From Bradyrhizobium sp. CB1650 (GTDB taxonomy: Bacteria > Pseudomonadota > Alphaproteobacteria > Rhizobiales > Xanthobacteraceae): DNA of 64,000 nt. Where the stretch lies: assembly GCF_029761915.1 (NCBI RefSeq), contig NZ_CP121695.1, forward strand, positions 5,485,501 through 5,549,500. Reading direction: 5' to 3'. Below are positions 1-8,176 of the stretch, piece after piece. Within the stretch, counting starts at the first letter, position 1. Each line of letters begins with the position of its first letter. Below the pieces are notes generated by a model. It saw only the letters and a list, made by a program, of their open reading frames with translations, was not told where the DNA came from and did no database searches. Both the position numbers and the translations under genes were made by a program.

Positions 1-49
1 TGAAATGAAATCGCCTTCGCCACCGTTCCGTTCCGTGCCATGCTGTTGG

Positions 50-74
50 GGAACGAGCCCGGCGGGACGAGGTT
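50..74 (+). promoter_or_regulatory. possible EcfG (general stress) promoter
   Basis: GGAAC (50-54) is followed after 16 bases by GGTT (71-74), close to the alphaproteobacterial EcfG consensus GGAAC-N16/17-cGTT. It would place the transcript start about 30 bases before the GTG at 112. A match this loose should occur a few times by chance in 64 kb, so position is the main support. Confidence 0.3.
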
Positions 75-111
75 GATGTCTCGCGATCTCCTCAAACCAC
101 AGGAGCGGTCG

Positions 112-357
112 GTGCAACGATTGTCATTCCTCGCTGCCTTCATCATCGTGATAAGTGCGCTCGCCGGATCGGCGCCAGTTCATGCCCAGGACTATCCCTG
201 GTGTGTCCAGGGCAAAGGCGTGGGCTATCCCGGCGACTGCAGCTATCGCACCCGCGCGCAATGCCTGGCATCGGCGTCCGGACGCAACGTCGGCTGCGGG
301 CTGAATCCGCGCGCAGCGTACGGCCAGCAGCGTCGCGGCCGCGACTACCGCTACTGA
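112..357 (+). CDS. DUF3551-type small secreted protein
   Basis: This encodes an 81-residue exported protein of unknown function. A hydrophobic signal peptide (about residues 1-25, ending VHAQ) precedes a short mature part with Cys in YPWC, GDC, QC and GCG contexts, the spacing typical of the DUF3551 family abundant in Bradyrhizobium. I chose the GTG at 112 because AGGAG lies at 101-105, six bases upstream, and because the possible EcfG promoter at 50-74 would exclude the in-frame ATGs at 40 and 76. The Arg/Tyr-rich tail is usual for the family. The family call is by pattern. Confidence 0.7.
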   Translation: MQRLSFLAAFIIVISALAGSAPVHAQDYPWCVQGKGVGYPGDCSYRTRAQCLASASGRNVGCGLNPRAAYGQQRRGRDYRY

Positions 358-428
358 CGCGCAAGACAGCGCCCTGCTGTTGTTGCCAGGCTACCTCGAA
401 ATTCGACTTTGTCTCGGTTGGCCGCGGA

Positions 429-1031
429 CTACTCGCGCCCGGACTGCGCCTCGACCGCCTGCACGGCCACGCTCGCAACTTGCCGCAGTGCCTCGCGGTC
501 GGCGCCTGAGGATGCCATCACGCCCATGCCCACGGAGACGGCCGAGACGTAGCGCGCGAGGGCTGCGGGATCTGACGTCTCCTTGAGATCGCCCTCGGCC
601 TTGGCGCGGATGAAGCGGTCGCGGAGCTGGTCTTCGTTCTGGGCGCGGCGGGTGGCGAGCTCGAAGGGGACGTTTTCGGAGCCGGTGCCGCAGGCGATGC
701 CGCCCTGCACGAGCAGGCAGCCGGGCGGATTGGCGGGATCGGTCTGCTTGTCGGCGATGCCCATCAGCATGCGCTCGGCGACATCGCGGGCGGTCGGTGC
801 CGCCACCACCTCCTCCATCCAGGCGCCGCGCAACTTGGTGTAGCGGTCGAGCGCGGCCTTCAGCAGCCCTTCCTTGTTGCCGAAGCAGGCATAAAGGCTC
901 GGCGGGTTGATGCCCATCGCCTCGGTGAGCTGGGCGATGGTGGCGCCCTCATAGCCATGGCGCCAAAACACTTCCATCGCCTGGTCCAACGCCGTGTCGG
1001 CGTCGAATTCGCGGGGGCGTCCCATGCCCAT
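429..1031 (-). CDS. TetR/AcrR-family transcriptional regulator
   Basis: A 200-residue TetR-type repressor. The N-terminal helix-turn-helix lies at about residues 26-47 (GATIAQLTEAMGINPPSLY), followed by FGNKEGLL and a C-terminal ligand domain containing PPGCLLVQG, typical of the TetR_C_16/YxaF-like group. The ATG at 1031 has GAGGAG eight bases upstream. It is divergent from the RND pump genes, so control of the pump and of itself from the shared 200-bp region is the likely role. The inducer cannot be read from sequence. Confidence 0.9.
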   Translation of the reverse strand: MGMGRPREFDADTALDQAMEVFWRHGYEGATIAQLTEAMGINPPSLYACFGNKEGLLKAALDRYTKLRGAWMEEVVAAPTARDVAERMLMGIADKQTDPANPPGCLLVQGGIACGTGSENVPFELATRRAQNEDQLRDRFIRAKAEGDLKETSDPAALARYVSAVSVGMGVMASSGADREALRQVASVAVQAVEAQSGRE

Positions 1032-1199
1032 GTGTCTGTCTCCTCGGGATCGGCGTCGCGTATCGCTCTAACGCCTGATCCTATCTATTTGTTCTAGCTT
1101 TCTTTTCTGTGCCGTCTTCCAATTCTTGCGGTAAGTGGCTACGATTTTCTTAGTGGACGGTACATAAGTATCTTGCACTGCGGCATCCAGCTCCACATC

Positions 1200-1215
1200 T
1201 GTAGTGAATACTACA
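1200..1215. promoter_or_regulatory. candidate TetR operator
   Basis: A perfect inverted repeat with arms TGTAGT and ACTACA and spacer GAAT. It ends 16 bases before the ATG of the efflux adaptor, in the region shared with the divergent TetR gene. Size and position fit a TetR-family operator. I could not identify a confident -35/-10 pair around it. Confidence 0.4.
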
Positions 1216-1231
1216 TATCTGGAGCGCGCAA

Positions 1232-2470
1232 ATGCCCCCATCCCAAAATACCCGTAACGGCCGTTTCCGACGCCTTCTCGGCGGTGTCGCCATCTTCGGC
1301 GCCCTCGCGGCGGCCGGTTCGATCGCAACCGGCCGTTATTTTCACGCAGCGCAGGCGACCGCGACGGCCGCGCCCGAGCAGGCGGTGTCCGTCACCGTGG
1401 CCATGATCGAGCCGCGGCAGACCGTGCTGTGGGACGATTTCTCCGGACGGTTAGAGGCAATCAACCGCGTCGAGCTCCGCCCGCGTGTCGCCGGCGCGAT
1501 CCTCGCGACCAATTTCACCGAAGGTGCGCTGGTGAAAGCCGGCGACGTCTTGTTCAAGATTGATCCTGCGCCCTACGCGGCCGAGGTCGACAAGGCTGCT
1601 GCCCAGCTCGAGGCCGCCAAGGCGCGCGTCGTCTTCACCACCAGCGAGGTCGAGCGCGGCGCGCAGCTCGTCGGCAATGCCGTCGTCACGCGACGCGACT
1701 TCGACCAGCGCGAGAACGCCAATCGCGAAGCCATCGCCAATGTGAAGGCGGCGGAAGCCACGCTTGCGACCGCAAAGCTCAATCTCGACTACACCGAGGT
1801 GCGCGCACCCGTGGACGGCCGCGTCGGCAAGATCGAGGTCACCGTCGGCAATCTCGTTGCCGCCGGCACCGCCTCGCCGGTCCTGACCTCGCTGGTCTCG
1901 GTCAATCCGATCTACGCGTCGTTCGATGCAGATGAGGAGGTCGTGTTGCGCGCGCTGAACTCGATCGCGGATGCCTCCGGCAAGCGCGGTAATCTCGACC
2001 AGATTCCGGTCGAGATGACGACATCCGGCGGCCTCTCGGCGAAGGGCCACATCCAGCTCATCGACAACCAGGTCAACGGCCAGAGCGGCACGATCCGCGT
2101 CCGCGCGGTATTCCGGAACGAGGACGGCCGTCTCATCCCCGGCCAGTTCGCCCGAGTGCGAATGGGCCAGCCGAAGCAGCAGACGCTGGTGATGATCGAC
2201 GAGCGCGCGATCGGCACCGACCAGGACAAGAAGTTCGTGATGGCGGTCGGCGACGACAGCCGCGCCGTCTACCGGCCGATCACGCTCGGCGGCTCGGTCG
2301 ACGGCCTGCGCATCGTGACTTCGGGCCTGAAGTCCGGCGAACGCATCGTCGTCAACGGCCTGCAGCGCGTACGTCCCGGCGCCCTCCTCAAGACGGAGGT
2401 CGCCGCGATGGGCGCGCGCGGGCCGCAACAGGCATCCAACCACAGCAACCAGGACGTCGTGCAGCGCTAG
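1232..2470 (+). CDS. RND efflux periplasmic adaptor (MexE/AcrA-like)
   Basis: A 412-residue membrane-fusion protein that should link the RND pump to an outer-membrane channel. It has an N-terminal membrane anchor (about residues 12-35), a biotinyl-lipoyl-like first half (SGRLEAINRVELRPRVAG), a coiled-coil hairpin (about 115-185, rich in Ala/Glu), the returning lipoyl half (APVDGRVG) and a beta-barrel region with GQFARVR. GGAG lies seven bases before the ATG. The permease follows after 164 bases that contain a palindromic repeat. No outer-membrane factor gene follows, so a channel encoded elsewhere is probably used. Confidence 0.93.
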   Translation: MPPSQNTRNGRFRRLLGGVAIFGALAAAGSIATGRYFHAAQATATAAPEQAVSVTVAMIEPRQTVLWDDFSGRLEAINRVELRPRVAGAILATNFTEGALVKAGDVLFKIDPAPYAAEVDKAAAQLEAAKARVVFTTSEVERGAQLVGNAVVTRRDFDQRENANREAIANVKAAEATLATAKLNLDYTEVRAPVDGRVGKIEVTVGNLVAAGTASPVLTSLVSVNPIYASFDADEEVVLRALNSIADASGKRGNLDQIPVEMTTSGGLSAKGHIQLIDNQVNGQSGTIRVRAVFRNEDGRLIPGQFARVRMGQPKQQTLVMIDERAIGTDQDKKFVMAVGDDSRAVYRPITLGGSVDGLRIVTSGLKSGERIVVNGLQRVRPGALLKTEVAAMGARGPQQASNHSNQDVVQR

Positions 2471-2474
2471 TTGC

Positions 2475-2602
2475 GTCATTCCACATTGCGCAATTGCGCA
2501 ATGGGGCGCGCACGGCGCGAACCCGGAATCTCGAAGTTACTGAACTCCAAGGACATCACTTCTACATTCCGGGTTCGCGGCTTAGCCGGCGCCCGGAATG
2601 AC
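2475..2602. repeat. palindromic intergenic repeat, family A (expanded copy)
   Basis: The element starts GTCATTCC and ends GGAATGAC. Inside it the blocks CGCGAACCCGGAATC and ATTCCGGGTTCGCG pair. It matches the element at 46331-46424 but carries an extra small palindrome (ATTGCGCAATTGCGCAAT) near its left end. It lies inside the efflux operon, between adaptor and permease, so it would be transcribed and could fold. Confidence 0.8.
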
Positions 2603-2634
2603 GGGAGAGCTGTCTCTCGCGCAGGGGCAAAGCC

Positions 2635-5600
2635 ATGAATCTCTCGAAATTTTTCATCGACCGTCCGATCTTCGCCGGCGTGCTCTCGGTACTGATCTTC
2701 CTCGCAGGCCTGATCTCGCTGTTCGCGATGCCGATCTCGGAATATCCGGACGTCGTGCCGCCCTCCGTCGTGGTGCGCGCAACCTATCCCGGCGCCAATC
2801 CCAAGGTGATCGCGGAGACGGTGGCGACCCCGATCGAGGAGCAGATCAACGGCGTCGAGAACATGCTCTACATGTCGAGCCAGGCGACCACCGACGGCGC
2901 GATGACGCTGACGGTGACGTTCCGGCTCGGCACCGACCCCGACAAGGCGACGCAGCTCGTGCAGAATCGCGTGCAGCAGGCCGAACCGCGCCTGCCGGCC
3001 GTAGTGCGCCAGCTCGGCATCATCACCAAGAAGTCGTCGCCCGACCTCACCATGGTCGTGCATCTCCTGTCGCCGAACAACCGCTACGACATGACGTATT
3101 TGCGCAATTACGCGGTGCTCAACGTCAAGGATCGCCTGGCGCGGATCGACGGCGTCGGCGACGTCCAGCTCTACGGCGCCGGCGACTATTCGATGCGGGT
3201 CTGGGTCGATCCGCAGAAGGCCGCCGAACACGGGCTGACCGCGAGCGACATCGTCAAGGCGATCCAGGCCCAGAACGTCGAAGCCGCAGCCGGCGTGGTC
3301 GGCTCCTCGCCCAGCGTCAAGGGCATCGACCTGCAGCTCTCGGTCAATGCCGAGGGACGGCTTGCGAGCGAAGAACAGTTTGGTGACATCGTGGTCAAGA
3401 CCGGCTCGCGCGGAGAAGTCGTGCGGCTGCGCGACGTCGCACGGATCGAGCTCGGCGCCTCCGAATACGGCCTGCGCTCTCTGCTCGACAACAAGCAGGC
3501 GGTGGCGATCCCGATCTTCCAGGCGCCGGGCTCCAACGCGCTCGAGATCTCCGACCACGTCCGCGCCACCATGGCCGAGATCAAGAAGAACATGCCGGAG
3601 GGCGTGTCCTACCAGATCGTCTACGATCCCACCCAGTTCGTGCGCTCGTCGATCGAGGCGGTGATCCACACGTTGCTGGAGGCGATCGCGCTGGTGGTGC
3701 TGGTGGTGATCCTGTTCCTGCAGACCTGGCGCGCCTCAATCATTCCGCTGCTTGCGGTGCCGGTGTCGATCGTCGGCACCTTTGCCGTGATGCACGTGTT
3801 CGGCTTCTCCATCAACGCACTCAGCCTGTTCGGGCTCGTGCTCGCGATCGGCATCGTCGTCGACGACGCCATCGTCGTGGTCGAGAACGTCGAGCGCAAC
3901 ATCGAAGCCGGGCTATCGCCGCGCGACGCCACCTACCAGGCGATGCGCGAGGTCTCCGGCCCGATCATCGCGATCGCGCTGGTGCTGATCGCGGTGTTCG
4001 TGCCGCTAGCCTTCATCTCCGGCCTCACCGGGCAGTTCTACAAGCAGTTCGCGCTGACGATCGCGATCTCGACCGTGATCTCGGCCGTCAACTCGCTGAC
4101 GCTGTCGCCGGCGCTGTCGGCGCTGCTGCTCAGGGGCCACAACGAGCCGAAGGATTGGCTGACGCTCATCCTCGAAAAGGCCCTCGGCTGGTTCTTCCGC
4201 GGCTTCAACCGCGCCTTCACGCGCTCCTCGGAGAACTACAGCGGCACCGTGACCAAGGTAATCTCCGGCAAGGCCGCGGTGATGGGGCTCTACGTGGTCC
4301 TCGTCGGCCTGACCGCCCTGCTCTTCCAGCAGGTGCCGAGCGGCTTCGTACCGGGTCAGGACAAGCAATATCTCGTCGGCTTCGCACGCCTCCCCGACGG
4401 CGCGACGCTCGATCGCACCGAAGAGGTGATCCGCAAGATGAGCGACATCGCGCTGACGCAACCCGGTGTCGAGAGCTCGGTCGCGTTTCCGGGCCTCTCG
4501 ATCTCCGGCTTCACCAACTCGTCGAATGCCGGCATCGTGTTCTCGACGCTGAAGCCGTTCGACGAGCGCAAGGATCCTTCGCTGAGCGGTCCTGCGATCG
4601 CCGCCGAACTGAACAAGAAATATGCCGGGATCCAGGAAGCCTTCATCGCCATGTTCCCGCCGCCGCCGGTCAACGGCCTCGGCACCATCGGTGGTTTCAA
4701 GCTCCAGATCGAGGACCGCGCCGGTCTCGGCTATGAGGCGCTGAACGATGCGACGAAGGCGTTCATGGCGGCGATGCAGAAGGCGCCCGAGATCGCCGGC
4801 GTATTCTCGAGCTTCCAGGTCAACGTGCCGCAGCTCTTCGCCGACATCGACCGCACCAAGGCGCTCCAGCTAGGGGTGCCCGTGACGGAAGTCTTCAACA
4901 CGCTCCAGATTTATCTCGGCTCCTACTACGTCAACGACTTCAACAAATTCGGCCGCACCTATTCGGTCTATGTCCAGGCCGATGCGCCGTTCCGCGCGCG
5001 CGCCGACGACATCAGGCAGTTGAAGGTGCGCTCGTCGTCCGGCGACATGGTGCCGCTGTCGGCGTTGCTCAAAATCCGCCAGAGCGCCGGCCCCGAGCGC
5101 GCGATCCGGTACAACGGATTCCTGTCGTCCGACATCAACGCCGCCGCGGCGCCCGGCTACTCCTCCGGCCAGGCACAGGAAGCCGCGACGCGGATCGCTG
5201 CGGAAGTGCTGCCGCCCGGCTTTGCCTTCGAATGGACCGACCTGACCTACCAGGAATTCATCGCCGGCAACTCGGGCATCTGGGTCTTTCCACTGGCGAT
5301 CCTGCTGGTGTTCCTGGTGCTGGCGGCGCTCTATGAGAGCCTGACGTTGCCGCTCTCGATCATCATGATCGTGCCGATGGGCCTGCTCGCGGCAATGTTC
5401 GGCGTCTGGATCTCCAAGGGCGACAACAACGTCTTCACACAGATCGGCCTGATCGTGCTGGTCGGTCTGTCGGCGAAGAACGCGATCCTGATCGTCGAAT
5501 TCGCGCGCGAGCTCGAATTCGCCGGACGTTCGCCGATCCGCGCCGCGATCGAGGCAAGCCGGCTGCGGTTGCGCCCGATCCTGATGACGTCGATGGCGTT

Positions 5601-5823
5601 CATCATGGGCGTGCTGCCGCTGGTGCTCTCCACCGGCGCCGGCTCCGAGATGCGCCGCGCCATGGGCGTGGCCGTGTTCTCCGGCATGATCGGCGTCACC
5701 GTGTTCGGCCTGTTCCTGACCCCGGTGTTCTACGTGCTGCTGCGGACCATCACCGGCATGAAGCCGCTGGTGCATCACGGCAACGACACCAGTGCAGCCC
5801 CGGTCCAGGGGCTCGGGCACTAG
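2635..5823 (+). CDS. RND multidrug efflux permease, HAE-1 family
   Basis: A 1062-residue inner-membrane proton/drug antiporter. It starts with the family signature FFIDRPIFAGVLSV (TM1), then two large periplasmic loops and two blocks of transmembrane helices (about 340-500 and 870-1035). The TM4 Asp pair for proton relay is at residues 410-411 (GIVVDDAIVVVEN). Overall it most resembles MexF-type pumps. AGGGG stands eight bases before the ATG. It forms an operon with the adaptor, probably under the divergent TetR repressor. Substrates are not predictable. Confidence 0.95.
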   Translation: MNLSKFFIDRPIFAGVLSVLIFLAGLISLFAMPISEYPDVVPPSVVVRATYPGANPKVIAETVATPIEEQINGVENMLYMSSQATTDGAMTLTVTFRLGTDPDKATQLVQNRVQQAEPRLPAVVRQLGIITKKSSPDLTMVVHLLSPNNRYDMTYLRNYAVLNVKDRLARIDGVGDVQLYGAGDYSMRVWVDPQKAAEHGLTASDIVKAIQAQNVEAAAGVVGSSPSVKGIDLQLSVNAEGRLASEEQFGDIVVKTGSRGEVVRLRDVARIELGASEYGLRSLLDNKQAVAIPIFQAPGSNALEISDHVRATMAEIKKNMPEGVSYQIVYDPTQFVRSSIEAVIHTLLEAIALVVLVVILFLQTWRASIIPLLAVPVSIVGTFAVMHVFGFSINALSLFGLVLAIGIVVDDAIVVVENVERNIEAGLSPRDATYQAMREVSGPIIAIALVLIAVFVPLAFISGLTGQFYKQFALTIAISTVISAVNSLTLSPALSALLLRGHNEPKDWLTLILEKALGWFFRGFNRAFTRSSENYSGTVTKVISGKAAVMGLYVVLVGLTALLFQQVPSGFVPGQDKQYLVGFARLPDGATLDRTEEVIRKMSDIALTQPGVESSVAFPGLSISGFTNSSNAGIVFSTLKPFDERKDPSLSGPAIAAELNKKYAGIQEAFIAMFPPPPVNGLGTIGGFKLQIEDRAGLGYEALNDATKAFMAAMQKAPEIAGVFSSFQVNVPQLFADIDRTKALQLGVPVTEVFNTLQIYLGSYYVNDFNKFGRTYSVYVQADAPFRARADDIRQLKVRSSSGDMVPLSALLKIRQSAGPERAIRYNGFLSSDINAAAAPGYSSGQAQEAATRIAAEVLPPGFAFEWTDLTYQEFIAGNSGIWVFPLAILLVFLVLAALYESLTLPLSIIMIVPMGLLAAMFGVWISKGDNNVFTQIGLIVLVGLSAKNAILIVEFARELEFAGRSPIRAAIEASRLRLRPILMTSMAFIMGVLPLVLSTGAGSEMRRAMGVAVFSGMIGVTVFGLFLTPVFYVLLRTITGMKPLVHHGNDTSAAPVQGLGH

Positions 5824-5897
5824 GCATCGATAGGCTCAACGGAAGTCTCGTCGCGCCACCAGCGCGGCGGGGCGAAGGAGATCGCATCTGCGCCTGC

Positions 5898-6392
5898 TTA
5901 CTTCCTGTTCTCCTCACAGAACTTCAGCGCGGCCAGCGCTTCGCCCGCGCGGGGGATCTGCATTTCGATGCTGTCGTCGTCATCATCCTCGAAATCGAGC
6001 GCGAGGCGCTTGGCCTTCGACAGCCGGTCCATGATCGATTGATCGTATTCGAAGATGCCGCGAACGGTGGTCTTGTCCATGACCTCCCACTTCGCCTTCT
6101 TCATGATGTCGGCCTCGTCCGTGCTGAAATCCGCCTTCAGGATCTCGCCGACCTTGTCCCATTCCCAGCCGTCGTAGATCATCACGATGACGATGGCCTT
6201 GTCGGAATAGGTGATTACGATCACGTAGTCGCGGTTCTCGTCTTCCTTGTCCTTGTAGCCGCGGCTCGCATTGCAATGGGTGTCCTGGCTGCGCTTCTCG
6301 ATGGTCCAGTCGCCGACCTTGCTCTCTTGTGCGAGCGCGGGCCCGCCCATGGCACCAGCGAGAATCCCGGCCACGAGAAGCAATCGTTTCAT
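5898..6392 (-). CDS. secreted hypothetical protein
   Basis: A 164-residue protein with a clear signal peptide (MKRLLLVAGILAGAMGGPALAQ). The start at 6392 has GGAGG five bases upstream; longer in-frame extensions lack a signal. The mature part reads KVGDWTIEKRS..C, later an acidic run (FEDDDDDS) and a terminal ALAALKFCEEN. This order (Trp-rich start, paired Cys, Ala-Leu-Leu-x-x-Cys ending) resembles the IalB-like family of periplasmic beta-sandwich proteins, but I do not recognise it firmly. It converges with the efflux permease. Function unknown. Confidence 0.75.
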   Translation of the reverse strand: MKRLLLVAGILAGAMGGPALAQESKVGDWTIEKRSQDTHCNASRGYKDKEDENRDYVIVITYSDKAIVIVMIYDGWEWDKVGEILKADFSTDEADIMKKAKWEVMDKTTVRGIFEYDQSIMDRLSKAKRLALDFEDDDDDSIEMQIPRAGEALAALKFCEENRK

Positions 6393-6488
6393 GTCAGCCT
6401 CCACGTGTCCCCTCGCAAGCTGACCACCTCTCCCTGCAGGCCGCAAGGGCTTCTGGCAGCACCGCCGATCGTGAACAAGGCTGGCCCG

Positions 6489-6935
6489 CTACCCCCGTCG
6501 CGGCACAATCGCGATCGGAGTGAAGGTGTAAACCTCCTCGCCGTTCTGGTTGAACATGGTCCATTTCACCAGCGCGATGCCTTGCGGCTTGGACTTCGAC
6601 GGCGTCAGGCTCATCACCTCGCCTTCGAGGTGAAGCCGGTCATTGGGCCGCACCGGCAGCGGCCAGCGCAGGCCATCGACGCCGGCGCCGATCAGCGGAT
6701 GCGGGCCGAACGGGCGAGCCTGGATGGCAAGGTTCATGGCAATGGCCGCGGTGTGCCATCCTGAGGCGGCGAGGCCCTTGAACAGTGTCGCTTTGGCGGC
6801 CTCATCATCCAGATGCATCGGCTGCGGATCGAATTCGGCTGCAAAGCGCTTGATGTCGGCTTCGGTGACCTGGATCTCGGGAGATTTGAAACGCATTCCG
6901 ACGGTGAGATCGTCAAACCATTCGATCGACGCCAT
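6489..6935 (-). CDS. MaoC-like hot-dog (R)-hydratase
   Basis: A 148-residue single hot-dog-fold protein. The hydratase motif is visible as FDPQPMHLDDEAA...GLAASGWHT (about residues 36-63), with Asp and His in the usual catalytic positions. Family members hydrate trans-2-enoyl-CoA to (R)-3-hydroxyacyl-CoA. The true substrate is open because it stands alone, without beta-oxidation or PHA genes adjacent. The ATG at 6935 (MASIEWFDDL) gives the normal family N-terminus; upstream extensions do not resemble the family. Confidence 0.85.
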   Translation of the reverse strand: MASIEWFDDLTVGMRFKSPEIQVTEADIKRFAAEFDPQPMHLDDEAAKATLFKGLAASGWHTAAIAMNLAIQARPFGPHPLIGAGVDGLRWPLPVRPNDRLHLEGEVMSLTPSKSKPQGIALVKWTMFNQNGEEVYTFTPIAIVPRRG

Positions 6936-7132
6936 TATTTTGCCTCGCAATGTGATGTGCCGCCGGCCGGAGCCCGCGCGGCTAAAGGGCTGGACAATGG
7001 CAGGATGTAGCCAGCCTGCAGCGCACAAACCAGCCCGCGGTTCCCCACGAAACCCCTTTCCCAAATGGACGAAACACGCCTGAAACAGATGGCCGGTTAT
7101 CTAGTTGTCAAAAGCGAACAGGGACGGCCACC

Positions 7133-7216
7133 ATGCAGTTCTTCCTCGACCTGATCCGGGAATATTCCTGCTGCCAGCATCTCGTCGCCCTGCCGCTAAG
7201 GGAGAACGAGCTATGA
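7133..7216 (+). CDS. putative 27-residue protein
   Basis: A short ORF beginning MQFFLDLIREYSCC, with AGGGA about ten bases before the ATG. Its TGA overlaps the ATG of the next small gene as ATGA, an arrangement typical of translational coupling. It has a Cys pair and an amphipathic start. It is too short for homology by eye; the coupling and ribosome binding site are the only evidence. Confidence 0.35.
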   Translation: MQFFLDLIREYSCCQHLVALPLRENEL

Positions 7217-7305
7217 CCGAGGTGATTTCCGTACTGCTCGCGCTTTGCAGCATCGGCGTTTTTGCAGCGCATGCGCTCGACGCCTATCGGACGACGCACT
7301 CCTGA
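7213..7305 (+). CDS. 30-residue single-pass membrane protein (AHAxDA type)
   Basis: MTEVISVLLALCSIGVFAAH is a transmembrane helix, followed by ALDAYRTTHS. GGAG lies eight bases before the ATG. A second tiny ORF in this window (15657-15737) ends with the same pattern, LLAHAIDALRS. This supports a real family of about 30-residue membrane proteins with a C-terminal AHAhDAhR motif. Function unknown. It is coupled by ATGA to the preceding 27-residue ORF. Confidence 0.55.
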   Translation: MTEVISVLLALCSIGVFAAHALDAYRTTHS

Positions 7306-7343
7306 CCCGAGCGGTCCTGATCGAACAGCCTCAGCCGAAGAGC

Positions 7344-7372
7344 TTCACCTCTCCCGGGTGGGGAGAGGTGAA
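7344..7372. terminator. hairpin between convergent genes
   Basis: A perfect 12-bp inverted repeat (TTCACCTCTCCC / GGGAGAGGTGAA) with a five-base loop lies between two converging transcripts. It shares the CCTCTCCC core with the large palindromic element at 50333-50490, so it may be a reduced copy of that repeat serving as a bidirectional terminator. No T-run follows. Confidence 0.5.
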
Positions 7373-7407
7373 TGTCGGGCCGCTTGACTGAACCTGTCTC
7401 GTCGCAA

Positions 7408-7830
7408 CTAGAACGGTCGCCGGTAGAAATGCTCCGAATGCGGTGCCGGCGGAAACCGGTTGGCGAGGGCCAGGGCTGCCCGTTCGTCCGTCTCGAGCGC
7501 GATCTTTTGCGCCAGCATCACGTCGCCCGGCACCAGGAAGCCGGATGGGACGAAGCACCATCCCATCGTCGCAATTCCGGCGTCGTTGATCTCGTGAACG
7601 TTGGCCGCCGTGCCGTAGTGAATGCGGTACCGCTTGCCGCTATGGCTTCCGACCACATCGAAATACCGGTGCTGCTCGAACTGCGCGAGCTGCGCCGGCG
7701 TCAGCCATTCGGACAGCAGCCGTCGCCCACGGGCATCCGGCGTGTTCTCTCCAAAGAAGCGCCGGTAGAGCTCCCGCAGCGCATGCAGGCGCGCCCGCGC
7801 CGGCGCGCCGAGCCTGAAGACCGCGATCAT
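7408..7830 (-). CDS. conserved hypothetical protein
   Basis: A 140-residue soluble protein without signal or membrane segment. Recognisable stretches are LLSEWLTPAQLAQFE, the basic Tyr/His-rich GKRYRIHYGT and GDVMLAQKIALETDE. It follows the 73-residue gene at 7843-8064 on the same strand after 12 bases, so the two probably form one transcript. I do not know a function. The composition does not suggest DNA binding beyond the basic N-terminus. Confidence 0.7.
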   Translation of the reverse strand: MIAVFRLGAPARARLHALRELYRRFFGENTPDARGRRLLSEWLTPAQLAQFEQHRYFDVVGSHSGKRYRIHYGTAANVHEINDAGIATMGWCFVPSGFLVPGDVMLAQKIALETDERAALALANRFPPAPHSEHFYRRPF

Positions 7831-7842
7831 GAGCCGTTCTGA

Positions 7843-8064
7843 TCAGCCGCCGACGAGGCGGGGATAGAACACTGTTTCCTGCGCGGTCGGGTCGAATGAC
7901 CGGACCCGTGTTACCTCACCGGGCGCCGTCCTGACGGCGGCGGTAAAGCCTAAGCCGGTCAGCTCCCGAAAGCGTCGTTCGGCTCGCGCCAGCGCCTCGG
8001 CATTCTCGGGATCAAACTCGTGGCGCGTATCACCGGTGTGATCCATCACGATCTGGGTTGCCAT
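7843..8064 (-). CDS. conserved hypothetical small protein
   Basis: A 73-residue protein beginning MATQIVMDHTGDTRHEFDP, then a helical AEALARAERRFRELTG segment and a strand-rich end (RVRSFDPTAQETVFYPRL). The ATG at 8064 has GAGGAG six bases upstream. It is the first gene of a two-gene unit with 7408-7830. No family with known function is recognised. The N-terminal phrasing is like small proteins often found beside uncharacterised rhizobial genes. Confidence 0.65.
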   Translation of the reverse strand: MATQIVMDHTGDTRHEFDPENAEALARAERRFRELTGLGFTAAVRTAPGEVTRVRSFDPTAQETVFYPRLVGG

Positions 8065-8176
8065 GTTGAGCTCCTCGTGCCCGCCCCTGCCCCCGATCAA
8101 AGCAAACCTCATACCGTCGGTTCCAGCCCCGACGGCAACTTTCTCGTGCGCGAACGGGGTACTCCCCGTGAAGCGC

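Noticed and set aside
1068..1328. Minus-strand 86-codon frame across the TetR/efflux intergenic region
   Set aside because: It overlaps the start of the efflux adaptor and the TetR control region; no ribosome binding site or family resemblance.
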